Below the pieces are notes generated by a model. It was not told the origin of the DNA. It worked only from the letters and a program-made list of their open reading frames with translations, and did no database searches. From Dactylonectria macrodidyma (Eukaryota; Ascomycota; Sordariomycetes; Hypocreales; Nectriaceae), in assembly GCA_020744425.1 (NCBI GenBank), contig JAGMUV010000001.1, positions 1,488,001-1,552,000 of the forward strand: 64,000 nucleotides of DNA. Direction: 5' to 3'. Below, piece by piece: positions 31,553 through 42,900 of the stretch. How positions within the stretch are numbered: position 1 is the stretch's first letter; every line of letters begins with the position of its first letter. A program made the translations under genes and the position numbers.

Positions 31553-33455
31553 ATGGCTTCAACTGGCGCTGGTGGCACCTTGCCACCAAACTTCCTCCTG
31601 ACCCCGCAACAGCAGGGCTTGCTCTTCGCCGCTCTCAACTCCAACAAGCAGCAGCAGATCTCTAACCCGTCCGGCCCCAGTGCCTTGTCTCTCTCGCCTA
31701 CGTCCTTTGAGAACTCGCCTGTGCAGTCCAAGCCTGCCCAGACTCATGGCTACCACGAGAGTCCCTACCTCGACAATTACGACTACGATTTTGGCGACTC
31801 TAGCTTCGACTTCTCTTTCGCTTCCAACCACGATGAGCAAGCCAGGATGATCGGAGATATTCCCACTTCCGGCACTGTTAGATCAGATTCTACAGAAAAT
31901 GACGGCAACGAGGGCAATGAGAAGCGCAGCCATCCTGATGATGAGGATGACGAGGACAGCCCTGGAAACGACCCTAAGCGTCGCGAGAGCACTGAAAAAG
32001 TGCCAAAGAAGCCTGGCCGCAAGCCTCTCACCTCGGAGCCCAGCTCGGTATGTATTGACTCGCTCCAGTTACTTTACATACATTTGGCTTACTTACTAAT
32101 CCTCACTATAGAAGCGCAAGGCCCAAAACCGAGCCGCCCAGCGTGCCTTCAGAGAGCGGAAGGAGAAGCACCTCAAGGATCTCGAAACTAAGGTTGAGGA
32201 GTTGGAAAAGGCGTCCGAAGCCGCCAACCATGAGAACGGCCGGTTGCGTGCCCAAGTTGATCGGATAACCGGCGAGCTCAATCAGTACAAGTCGCGAATC
32301 TCCTTGATGACAAATCCTAAGGCCATCCCTCGCGAGAAGGTACCGTTCGGCAATGCTGCCGTCAATAACCTCAGCGATGTCAACTTTCAGTTCGAATTTC
32401 CCAAATTCGGCATGCTCCCAGGGCCTCCCGCGGCCAACAAGCAACAGAAATCAGGCTCGCAGCCCACCAGCCCGCATCAGCAGGTCTCAGCCACGACGCC
32501 GTCCAACAATCTGAACAATGGCAACAATTCCCCACTCATGCAACACAAGGATGATCTTGCCAAGTTTTCCGGTGTCTTTAGCCCCTCCATGTCCAGCTCT
32601 GCCACCAACATCTCGCGGGCAAGCCTTGACTCTGGGAACTACAGTGTCGGCGGCGCAACAAGCTCCCCGTCGGCATCGTCTCACTCCAATACAGGTCCTA
32701 GCTCATCCTGCGGCACGTCCCCTGAGCCGTTCATGCAGTCTCCCATGGGCTTCAAGCCTGTGGAGATGCTCACTACCATCGGCGAAGAACATCCGTCCAT
32801 GTATTCGTCCATTCCCAACAAAGAGCCTGTCTCACAATTTTCCAATGTCGACTTGAGCAGTACCAACTTTGACTGGCTCGCTCAACAGAATGGTGGACAA
32901 TTCGACCCTCAACTCTTCGGCGACTACCGTGAACCCCAGGAGAGTGTCTTGTCAAACCCATCCTTTGACGATTTCTTCAACGATGCCCTCGATACAGACT
33001 TCTTTACACCCTACAACGTGGCACCTAGCCCCAATCTCGCCAAGAACGCACCCGCCATTAAGAAGAATCTCATCGATGAGATTGATGCTCAGCAGGATAT
33101 GGATGAAGAACCCCTCAAGAAGTCGAATATGAACTGCAACGAGCTCTGGTACGACTCATCAATCGCTCCCTCGTGTGCATCGATTACTAACTCTTTTCAT
33201 AGGGAGAAACTTCAAGCCTGTCCAAAGGCGCAGAACGGCGAGTTTGATCTCGATGGTCTCTGTTCAGAACTCACCAAGAAAGCCAAATGCTCCGGCACTG
33301 GCCCCGTCGTGGGAGAAACAGATTTTGATACCATTTTGGCTAAGTACATGGGCAAAGAGATATCAAAGAGTTGCGTCGCGGAGCAATTGGGCGTCGAAAT
33401 CAAGTCGGATGACAAAGCGCGAATCCTTCCGTCGGCCGCTGGCATGAAGCGATGA
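31553..33455 (+). CDS. yap1: Yap1/AP-1-like bZIP oxidative-stress transcription factor
   Basis: 594-aa regulator. Exons 31553-32047, 32112-33148, 33203-33455; introns of 64 and 54 nt. The bZIP begins at K166 (KRKAQNRAAQRAFRERKEKHLKDLE), with the fungal N-x-A-A-Q-x-x-F-R signature, followed by a leucine-zipper-like coiled coil and the conserved Pap1/Yap1 segment ending at KFGMLPGPP. C365 (SSCGTSPEPF) marks the n-CRD. The c-CRD has C507, C517, C531, C540 and C568, overlapping the nuclear export signal (FDLDGLCSEL). In this family peroxide links these cysteines, hides the export signal from Crm1 and drives nuclear accumulation and antioxidant genes. Intron 2 (CTAAC branch) is 54 nt, in frame and stop-free. 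A GA-rich acidic run (DDEDDEDSP) precedes the DNA-binding region. Confidence 0.96.
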
Positions 33456-35006
33456 TCCATGACGTCCGTCCACTCGATGGATGGCTGTACAGTACAAGCG
33501 ACCCCTGGGATAGGAGCAAACAAAGGGCCGCGGCGTTAACAACAGAGGGGCCGGACTGGGAAAACACATTTCATAGTTGGTTTTCGTTTTATATGGACAA
33601 ATGGCAGGATATTTCGTACCCGAGGAAGGGGGTTTGGCTTTGTGAGGCATCTCGCACACTTTCGCCGTCAATGGAACCAATCAGTCAGATGCCATGATAT
33701 CTGGCTCATTTCGCGATCTTATGATTTCGGGGTTTTTGTTCACTCTGTTTGACTTTGTTGCTTTTTTTTTCTTCGTCTTTGAAGTTTTCTTGCGTTCGCC
33801 ACGAGTGTTCGAGTGATGAAATTGAGTTTAAGTTGTGTGATGACGATGAAGGCAAAGGTGGTCGCGAGGGGCGCATTGCACTAGGGTAATAACATGTGAT
33901 TGATTGATCTACGTTGATATACACGTTGGTACAAATGACGAACTACTTGTCTGTACATTAGTAGGATGCAACGAGGATAGATGAATTAGGAACAACCCCG
34001 CGTATGATTACTGTGTCTAATCCATTGGCAAGTCCGAATTGCATTCCATTTCGTCTTCCTCATCAGGGAAGTCACACTCGAAGCATATTGTAAGCCACCA
34101 ACACTCGCGAGGTGTGCTTGCTTGTTGCTGCTTACCTAGGCGCATTTCAAGTGTTGGATGGGTACCAATGTTGCAATCAAATTCCAGCCATTTCCATGCT
34201 TTATGACAGTCGAGGGTCTAGCACACGCGATAGTCATCGATACAGCCTCACATGCTGGCTCAACGAAAACATCCAACTTTCAAGTTTGAAAAGGGGTATT
34301 ATTCCTAATAGGCTTTCAAGATCAAATAGATCAACAAAAAATCGCAGCAGACGACTGTGCCTCCCTCCCGTTCATTGCATATCCCGCCTCTTTCTGCCCG
34401 TCTACGTGCGTCCCAAACGGCCAGCTATGTGATGATTCAACTCAGAACTTGCAAACATGCAACCTGAAACAAAGTAGAGAAAATATACAGGGCAAAAGTC
34501 CCATCTGATAGAACGCCGCTGCGGTGACAGTACATCGTGACGTATGTATGTGTAAAGATGTCTGAGATGGATAAACTGCTCCGTGTTTGCCGTGTTTCTG
34601 AGATCTTCCAAATTCTGCAGGCAGGTTGGCAGCTAATCCAAATGAAGAGTCTCGATGCGCACGCCATGTCATTCATCAAAGGCTAGGCAATCCAATGACC
34701 AGACGCCGTATGGATGAATGAGATAAAGGCCATTGCTCGTCGTTAGTCTCTTCTTTCATTTCCTTCCGGCGGGCTCTTTCTATTACTTGCCCTTCGAGTG
34801 GGTACATGATCCACGCATCCGGGACTTTGTGATAATTGTTGCCCATAATCTTCATAAAATACCACGGGAGCTGCGCAGTCCCGTAGGCTGAGTGCCATGT
34901 ATCACTGCCCATGGCTCTGTCCTCAGGCGTCAGTCATGTCGTGGGGCTGGGTATCAATACATCGTTGGCGATGTGAAAATAGGCCATGATGGGCCGCCGT
35001 CCCATT
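33456..35006. other. Convergent 3' region, Yap1 and YANK kinase
   Basis: About 1.55 kb between two stop codons facing each other; mostly 3' UTR sequence. T-rich runs near 33750-33780 could serve as polyadenylation-associated sequence. No gene is supported. Confidence 0.5.
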
Positions 35007-37268
35007 CTAGCCGATGACAACTCTTGCACCTTCCTTGCCTAGTACACCTCTCTCCTTTGGTTTTGGGCTGTTGTTCCGGCCTTTCTTGGATTTCAAGAAC
35101 CCAAACATACCGCCTGAGCCTTCATTCTTGCCATCAGCGGTGTTGTTGGCGTCGGTGGGCAAGGTAGCATCCTGACGTGCCAACTCGGACCAGCTACCGC
35201 CTCCGTCAAGAGTAACCTGGACACCTCCAGTGGGGCTTGTCACACGTTGACCGGCGATGATGGGATGGTGTCGGGCACGGAAGTCGTTCTGGAAAGGCGG
35301 TGGTGGAGCCGGTCGCACTGGGCGGCCTTGCCGGCTCTCGTTGCTAGTGCTCGGGTTGAGAGGAGAAGATTGATACGAGCCATTTGTTGCGGGCACAGGC
35401 GTTGCCTCGTCGGTCGTAAGGGCTTGGGGCGTGTGATCTTGTTCGGACGTAGGCTGTTGGTGACTTTCTTCATTGAGGCCTCCCGCTGCTTCAGTAATCC
35501 TGACGCTGTTAGTAAATGCAAGAGAAGCCATATGCCTGGACAAACTCACTTCATGTATGCGGCCACTGTGTAGTCAAAAGGTCGGAAGTCAGTCTCAATC
35601 ATTCGATAGAGTTCGTCTTCGCGGATCTCTTTATCGGTAGCGTCGTCCTTTAAGCGTTCTCTAGGCTTCTGGCGCCTAGCCCGAGCCTCAAGAGGTGCTT
35701 CCTCGAGAAGTAGTTCTTCCAGATCATATGTGGCGTCGAAATTGGTCTTCTCGGAGGATGGAACAAAGATGGGCTCGATTCGCTTCTGCTCAAGATGATC
35801 AAAGTTGAAAACTTTGAAGAATTCATTATTGATGAAGCTCTCCCACGTCGCTCCCATACGGGTGTCTCGGTTGGGATCAAGGGCTGAACCGATAGCATAG
35901 AGGCAAGTCAGTGACACTGGCGGTTGCGTGACAGGGTACTTTGGGTTGGCGGCCTGGATTTGGGAGCTGAGAGAGCCTTCAGAGCCTCCATCGAAGGGTC
36001 GCTGTTGTCGAGTCAGTCATGCCAATGAAAGCACAGAAAACAGTTCGGAAGTGATGCTGCCGAATTGAAGAAAACCCATTTGGAATTTACCTTGTTGTAG
36101 ATGCACTCATAGAATAGAACGCCCAATGACCACCAATCCGCACGGACATCGTATCCCTTTCCAGCGTACACTTCGGGGGCGAGGTAGGCAAGAGTACCAG
36201 ATTTGCTCGTCAACGTCCTGCCAGGGACGACGTCCGAGGCAACATTCTAGCCCATGATTAGCATATTGCCTTACCCCCAGACGCAAATAGACATACAAAA
36301 TCAGTCAAATGGACGTGGCCATCAGCGTCCAGGAGGACATTATCCGGCTTGACATCTCTGTGGATAATGTTCTGTTCGTGAATATACCTCAGGGCACAAC
36401 CCAGCTCAGCGATCCAGAACCTAACTGCCTCCTCGGTGAATGTCTTCCTTGAGATGTGGAATCGTAGGTCGCCACCACTCATCAAATCAACCACCAGATA
36501 CCTGTTGTTACTTGTAAGCCACGAAGCTGGCACGGCCGTGGGGGTCGGTGGGGCTGCATACATGTACTCGATATCCTGGAAGCTATATCTCAAGTTACAA
36601 ATGAAGGGGTGGTTGACATATTCGAGCATTCGCCGTTCGCGAATGATGTTGCGGACACTCTCGGATCGTACGACTGTGGTTGTGGAATAGGAATCAGTCT
36701 TTGGGCAGACAGATTGCGTGACCAGGAACGGGCGCTTCATGGAAGAGGGCGAGACAGGATCGGAGACAAGATATGGTGTAACACAAGCCGTGGGACAGGA
36801 GTCGAAGGTCGTGGTAGGACGAAGAAGGGGCATAGTGCGGCGACGTACCTTCATCTTTGCGGATGTACTTGAGGGCAAATGCCAGGTTGGTGTCTTTGCG
36901 CTCGACGATGCGCACCTTTCCGAAGGCGCCTCGGCCGACGACACGCAGGAGACGGAAATGATTGAGGTTTACTGTAGCAGCGAGCGTCAACGGGGTTCAA
37001 TAGAACAGCTGGTGATGATTGAACGGTCTGCCATGTTGGCATTTCGCCATTGCTGGGAGCCGAAATCTTCTCGTCAATTGGCGGGGGGCGCGAGGGCGGG
37101 AAGGACGCCGCACCATGCAGGGCGACACGTGGGAGACAGGATGGTTGGCGTGGAGCTGGAGAGGCGATGCGAGGCGAGGGGTCGGTGTGCGGGCTGCGAT
37201 GAAGAAGAAATATTGGTTCACATACCTTCGCCATTGAGGTCGACGGGCTTTCCTTGACCGTTGCCCAT
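35007..37268 (-). CDS. YANK/STK32-type AGC serine/threonine kinase
   Basis: 527-aa kinase. Minus-strand exons: 37268-37226, 36971-36849, 36673-36562, 36501-36297, 36246-36091, 36001-35550, 35499-35007; introns of 254, 175, 60, 50, 89 and 50 nt. It starts M-G-N-G-Q-G, a candidate N-myristoylation site at Gly2, so membrane attachment is likely. Kinase landmarks: G-R-G-A-F-G-K-V (27-34), K49 in FALKYIRK, H140-R-D142 (IHRDVKPDN) and D160-F-N162 in place of DFG. DFN is the hallmark of the YANK family, so the kinase is expected to be active. The APE motif is APEVY and the C-lobe ends near the F-D-H-L stretch. The tail is Ser/Pro-rich and basic. Physiological substrates in fungi are not known to me. 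Confidence 0.94.
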
Positions 37269-37729
37269 CGTGGAGGTCTCGATGCGGAGGACGTAGAATT
37301 ATCGTGACTGGTAGCAAAGCACCATGCTGAGATTCGAGGCCAGGGCGACAAGAGTGGAGTCGGAGCGCCGTGGTGATTGTGCGCCAGGTGCACTGTACTA
37401 TGCGTGGTAGGCGGTAGGCAGTAGGGGAGAGGGAGAAGGCGAACTGGAGAAAGAGGGGAGGATTGACAGAGCCGCTACGGCTCGGACGACGGCGACGACT
37501 CAGGCTACGACTCGGGCCTAGAGCCAAAGGGAGGGAACGGAGGGGATGTGGAGAGGGGACTGTAGATGAGAGGCTGGGCGGCAGTTGAACTGTGGCACCT
37601 TTTGGCAGTCGGCCTGGGCCTGGACCTCTGGGGTGGGTTTTGAACTGGCGGCGGCGGCACCACGGGCAAGGTCGGCTCGATAGTGCAGTTGAGACGATCG
37701 GGTCGCTCTTGGGGATATCGTCGGTGGAG

Positions 37730-37740
37730 GTACAAAGTAC
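37730..37740. repeat. GTACAAAGTAC palindrome
   Basis: Dispersed GTAC-NNN-GTAC motif (complement reads GTACTTTGTAC), immediately followed by GGAG, in the region upstream of the YANK kinase. Confidence 0.6.
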
Positions 37741-38220
37741 GGAGCAGTTGTGGTGGCAGTGGTAGCGGGCGGGAAGAAGAAGAGCACCAGGCAACTTTGG
37801 GAGGACTGGCTGGTGACTTGGAGGGCGATGGTGGTGGCGGTAGTATTAGGTAGGAAACCCAAGTAGTGGTGGCTCTGCTTGTGAGAGCGGACTGATTGAA
37901 AGTGGGAGGATTGACTCTGAAGACGTCTCGAGGGACTAATTACGGCTTCAACACTGGCACACCGGCGAGGGTTGGCGTAGTCTTTGGCGTTGTCGTTGGC
38001 GCAGGTCTAGAAGAGCTCGCGGGTGTGGCACTGGGCGATGAGGGCGTAGATATGGTGCGCGTAGAAAGAAGTTCGTGCCCAGTACGTCGTAGCAGCAGTG
38101 AAGGGGAAGAAGTCGAGAAGGAGAAGGGGACCTGGGATGGACAGAGGAGTTAGAGGGCCTGAGGGTTGGGAGGAGCGCTGGAGGGTCTTTGCGTCGTTGT
38201 ACCTGCCGGGTGGAGGATAT

Positions 38221-38266
38221 AGGTGGTAAGGCAGGTAAGAGGGTAGGTAGGTATGTAGGTAAGCAG
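38221..38266. repeat. AGGTA/GGTAAG short degenerate repeat
   Basis: Overlapping AGGTA, GGTAGGTAGGTATGTAGG units within about 46 bp. Intergenic simple repeat. Confidence 0.7.
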
Positions 38267-38743
38267 TTGCTGGCTGGTTGTTCTGGAGGCACGGCAACTA
38301 TAAGGAAGGTCCAAGTGGCAAGGCACTAGAGTCAAAGGCTCTGGAGAGGGCAACAGGGAGTTAATTAAGATGGGATGTGACTCTTTCTTCCTCTATGTGA
38401 TGGCGGGCAAGTGATATGGCCAAAAATAAATTCAAATGGCAGAACCAACAGCCAGTATCCAACATCAAGCATCCAATAATCCAAACAACCAGCATCTACC
38501 CGCAAGAAAAATCTCCAGCGAAAGCCACGCCGTCAAGAAAACGATGATCCCACCCCAAGTTTGCGCAAGGGGGCGGCCACAGGACCGACCGACGGACGAG
38601 GTATGGACCAGAGGGGCAAGTGGCGCTGGCAGAGAGATGCTGTAACTGAGGTATCCGTACCTGAGGTGGGTGGGGGACAGGGCACGGACAGGAGAGCAGG
38701 GGCCTGGTTGATGAATGAATCAACGACTAAAAAAAGCCGGTTC

Positions 38744-38754
38744 GTACTTTGTAC
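38744..38754. repeat. GTACTTTGTAC palindrome
   Basis: Exact member of the GTAC-YYY-GTAC set, intergenic, followed closely by GAGGTACC. Confidence 0.6.
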
Positions 38755-39900
38755 GGCGAGGTACCGCTAGGATACCTTCCTGTGATGTGCACTAGATGGA
38801 GTACTGACGACTGATGGAAGCACAGGATGACGGCGTTGGAGGCGCAATCGTTGATCGCTGACGATTGGGGCTGGCTGGCTGTTGAATACCGGGTCTGATA
38901 TGTCCTGCGCCGTTACCTTGAGCCCAAGTCGTTGAGAGACCCTGCAGCCATCCTGAGGGGGCTGCAGGGGGCCACGCTTTTCAGGGATGAGGGAATGAGG
39001 GGGACCGAACCGAGCTTGCCAAACCGGCGTCGTCCAGAGTCCACTGCTTGGGCCACGAACCGTCGACTGTTGACGGGCGAGCCTAGGCCCTACGCAGTCA
39101 GGCTGAGGATACATGCATGTGTAATTGACGCCCGCGTCTCTTCGGCCTCTTTTTCTCGCCTCTGCCTCTACCAACCTGTCCCAACCCGACGGCAACGAGA
39201 AGCTCGGGGCTCCAGACCCCGTCTAAGAGACGCTAGCTACGCCCGCCATGGGCTGATGGGGGACGGGCGGATGGGTGGAGGGATGGGATGGATCGATAGT
39301 CGAATCGCGGATATCGAGTAATGAGCCATGGGATTTGCTTTGGCCGTGTCCAAGAAAACGACAGCACTACAGCACCACAGCTCCGCAACCTGGATTAGAT
39401 GCCTAGGCCGGCCGCCGGCCTCACGCCCAAAACCAGATTTCGTGGTACACAGCATGTATCCGTGAGACTTATCGCCTTCGTTTGAATGGCGGTAGAATGC
39501 TCAGTTAAGGTAGGTATGCATGCATGCCCGCAGCACGGGACGGATACCTACAGGTCGCGGCTTGCAGGCGGGGTGGATGGGTGATTTGCACGAATGAATA
39601 ATCGAATGTCATGTCCCTATCCCTAATATCATTATCCTCTCCCTCTGTCTTTGGCCAGGTCTTACAATTATTCCCGGTCCATTCTGCGGCTCTCGTTTCT
39701 GGCTTTGGCTCAGAGTTGAGTTGAGAACCCGTCATGCCCTGGACGGGGGTCTGTCCACCGCCCACCTCGTGGGTGTTGGCAAGGCAGGCAAGGTTGGCAA
39801 GGTACCCGAAAGCTCAGCATCACGCTGCCTCCCTGAGCATGTAGAGTACAGCACCGACATCTCCCAGCCCATCCCCAGACCGCTTACCGCGTTGGTATGT

Positions 39901-39922
39901 AAGGTAAGGTAAGTTAGGTACC
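39901..39922. repeat. AAGGT tandem repeat
   Basis: AAGGT AAGGT AAGTT AGGTA CC: about four pentamer units, intergenic. The same pentamer recurs at 38221-38266 and near 4170. Confidence 0.7.
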
Positions 39923-42900
39923 AGCTCAGAGCAGGTTATGTTCTTCCTGACACATTGACCGACTCGCTGGAAGCACACTTGTCTGGCCTGTCACAGGGCT
40001 TGCCACGATGTAACTATTGCCTGTCCGGCTTACCACTACAAACCCCCAATGGCAGCATTTAGGTCCATCATGACGCTTCTCGTGACCAGAATCATGGCGG
40101 GCCAACTACAACGTCCGTCGGGCCCGAAGACGGGAGGATGACACGGTGACATTACAAGCACAGTGAGGAACGCCTCAAGTGTCTGCTAGCTCTATGGATC
40201 TCATCAAATCACATCTGGTATTTTTCTTTTCTTTTCTTGTCATGTTCTTCTTCCGTTGGTCCCTTGTCGCTTGTGAACATCCACATCAGAGCCACGGCTC
40301 GATGGTCTCTCACAAGCGTCTTCGGCATGCCCGACGGGAGCTTGGCTGGAAAGGGTATCTGGGGCCATACGCCCGCCGCCACCAGTTGATAAGTGAACCA
40401 TGACGATGGCTCCCCATGCTTACTTCGTACGTCAACTGGAATACTCAGGAGTCATCAATGTCCAATATCCAGTGTCCGTCCGCTCATGACTGCTAAGACC
40501 TACGCTCGGTACCATTGTTACCCCTCCAAGATCGCTGTGCCGCCCTGGACCTTGAATGGAGTAGCGTTGGACGCCCCCCTAAAACTTCGGAGGTTAGGAC
40601 CAAGGTGTGTGGGAAACTCGATGCGTGCCACCGTAATAATACGTACTGGACTGTTACACACATGTCCCTTGCCTGTGGTATCGCTTTAGGTCGTGGTTCA
40701 AGTACATAAATACTGCCCCCTCGGCCAATCATGATGCCGTGGACCCTCATCGTCGGCCTCATCACCCTTCGGCACGTTGACACAGACGCCAGCCACGCGC
40801 TGGCTGCAACCCAATCTGGGTTCTGCGGCGCGGTCGATGGTCGAATGGTTGCCCATTCGCCTTCTGTTGCCTGTGCCGCACAAGCGGCTGACGCAGTGAC
40901 GCCTTTTTAACTGGTACAGTGTTACGCTATACGGAGCTTTGTCTCACCTCGCCCTGTCGAGCACAGAGATCCGATGGCTTGGACAAGCGAGTGACTGACT
41001 GACTACTGCAAGGGTACTGTACGTAGTATATCCAGGTACCAGTAGCAAAAAAAGCACTTGTAGTTTTGTAGCTGCAGGGGAACTTGACCATTAGAGCCAT
41101 GTCGTTCAGTAATCTCTTGACTCCTTCACCTTGCGTCCGCAACGTTATCCGTAACTTGTCACCCCAACACATGGCGCCCGCTGTGACTCAAGACACTGAT
41201 CCTGAATGTTGACGGCGACCCTAAATTCAACATCGAGGCTTCGATTGTCACTCCGAGCTACAGAGCACGCAACAATTGGGTTCCTCAGCACCGAGGCCAG
41301 CCCTTTCGGACATCTGGAATCGCCGTTGTTGGTCAGTCATCCCGCCGCCATGTTTGCCTCTTCCAAGCCACCTCATCAGGCGACTTAATATAACCCAACC
41401 CGTCCATACCCAAAATTAGGGACTAGCATAGCAGTACATGTTAGCATCCTCAACCAACCATCACCGTCACCGTCGACGAACGAGCCAACCACCAAGCTGA
41501 AGAACTCCTGTCCTTGGTCCTCGATCCATTGGGCTAGATACCACCCCATTGCCCCGGTGGCTTCATCCAGGCCCTGGTCGGTTTGAGATGAACGGCACGA
41601 TTCGCATGCTGCCGTCACAATCAGTCCCAGAACCCCATCATTTACCAGCTACATGATCTGCAATGTGACCCTGCCCCTATTTTCTGGAAGCTTTCTATCG
41701 TCCATTCCCATGGGTCCCCCTCACAGAGTATGGAGGACTGTATAATGACATGCAGATAAGCGACGGAGATGCCCGCAGCCGCTACTCATCTCCCCCCTTT
41801 CGTCATCCTCGGAGATATTCTAGGACAAACGGATAAAATACATACTTTGTACTGCATCTAGGCGCAGCAGCCCACGCGGTGGACTCGTCCCCTCTGCTCT
41901 AAGTTACCGATTATCCCGTTAACTCCTCGGCAATGTGGTCACGCCAGCGGGAAAATATGGATACGCAAAGCGGGTCAGCCGGAACCTTTCATCTCAACAA
42001 GGCAACAGAATACCATGATAGGTTCCATTCGTGTTCTCTAACTTCTTGCGTACAAACGGGAATCATTCACATCAGCCCCATCCTATTTTATGGTGCGTTG
42101 TGCTTCGTGTACTTCCTTTTTGTAGTATGTACCACTTAAGTCTCTAGGTACAGGTTAGCTGCAGATGCGCGAAATCACTCAACGGTGAAAGACGAAAAAG
42201 CAATTAACTGCCCAGGCTCCCCTGCACCAATGGCGCCGCCTCTTTCTGCAGCCGACCTCTTCCAGAAGCCGTAGCTCCCCATTTGCATCTCCAACTGCGT
42301 TTCACACCTGCAACCTGTCCCTACGTTCCAGGATATATTCCGGGATATGTTCCAGGGCTGACCTGACGTCGTAGGGGGTGGGTTGAGTCCCACGTTCACA
42401 AATTCGTCTGACCCACGCCCGCCGATCCTCCTATTCTTTGGCGCCGCATCCGCGCCTAACTGGACGCTGAAACCAGCCCTGAGATGAGCAGGCAGTCATC
42501 TTCGCCTTGTGAAACCGAGTTTCGTCTCTATCACTTTCAGGCGTAGCTTATGCGTTCCTGCAGCTGGCCTAGTCTAGGGCCGTTGGGGCTTGTGAGAAGG
42601 CAAGTTCAAGCGCATGTGAAATATTCTTAGGTTTGAGCAGCGCGGTCACAGATCTTCAGACCGTCTCCTCTGTCCGCTCCTCCGGTGCGTCCGTGCAGGG
42701 TTCATGGCTGACAATGACCTCCGGCTTTGGATTGGCCAGTGGCAGGCCCTGGTCCAGGGCTTCAGCTCTCCACGAACATCAGCACCTAACAACCTAGCAC
42801 CTCTCCACAACCAATCAGGCTTGGTGGGCTGCGAAGCTGAGAACTGACACGGAATCGTTCTAGAAGCACTTGACGTTATCGCAAGCCTCAACGACGCACC

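Noticed and set aside
36997..37794. 265-codon minus-strand frame at the YANK kinase 5' end
   Set aside because: It covers intron 1 and the CT-rich leader of the kinase; composition (Pro/Arg/Ser) reflects the pyrimidine tract.
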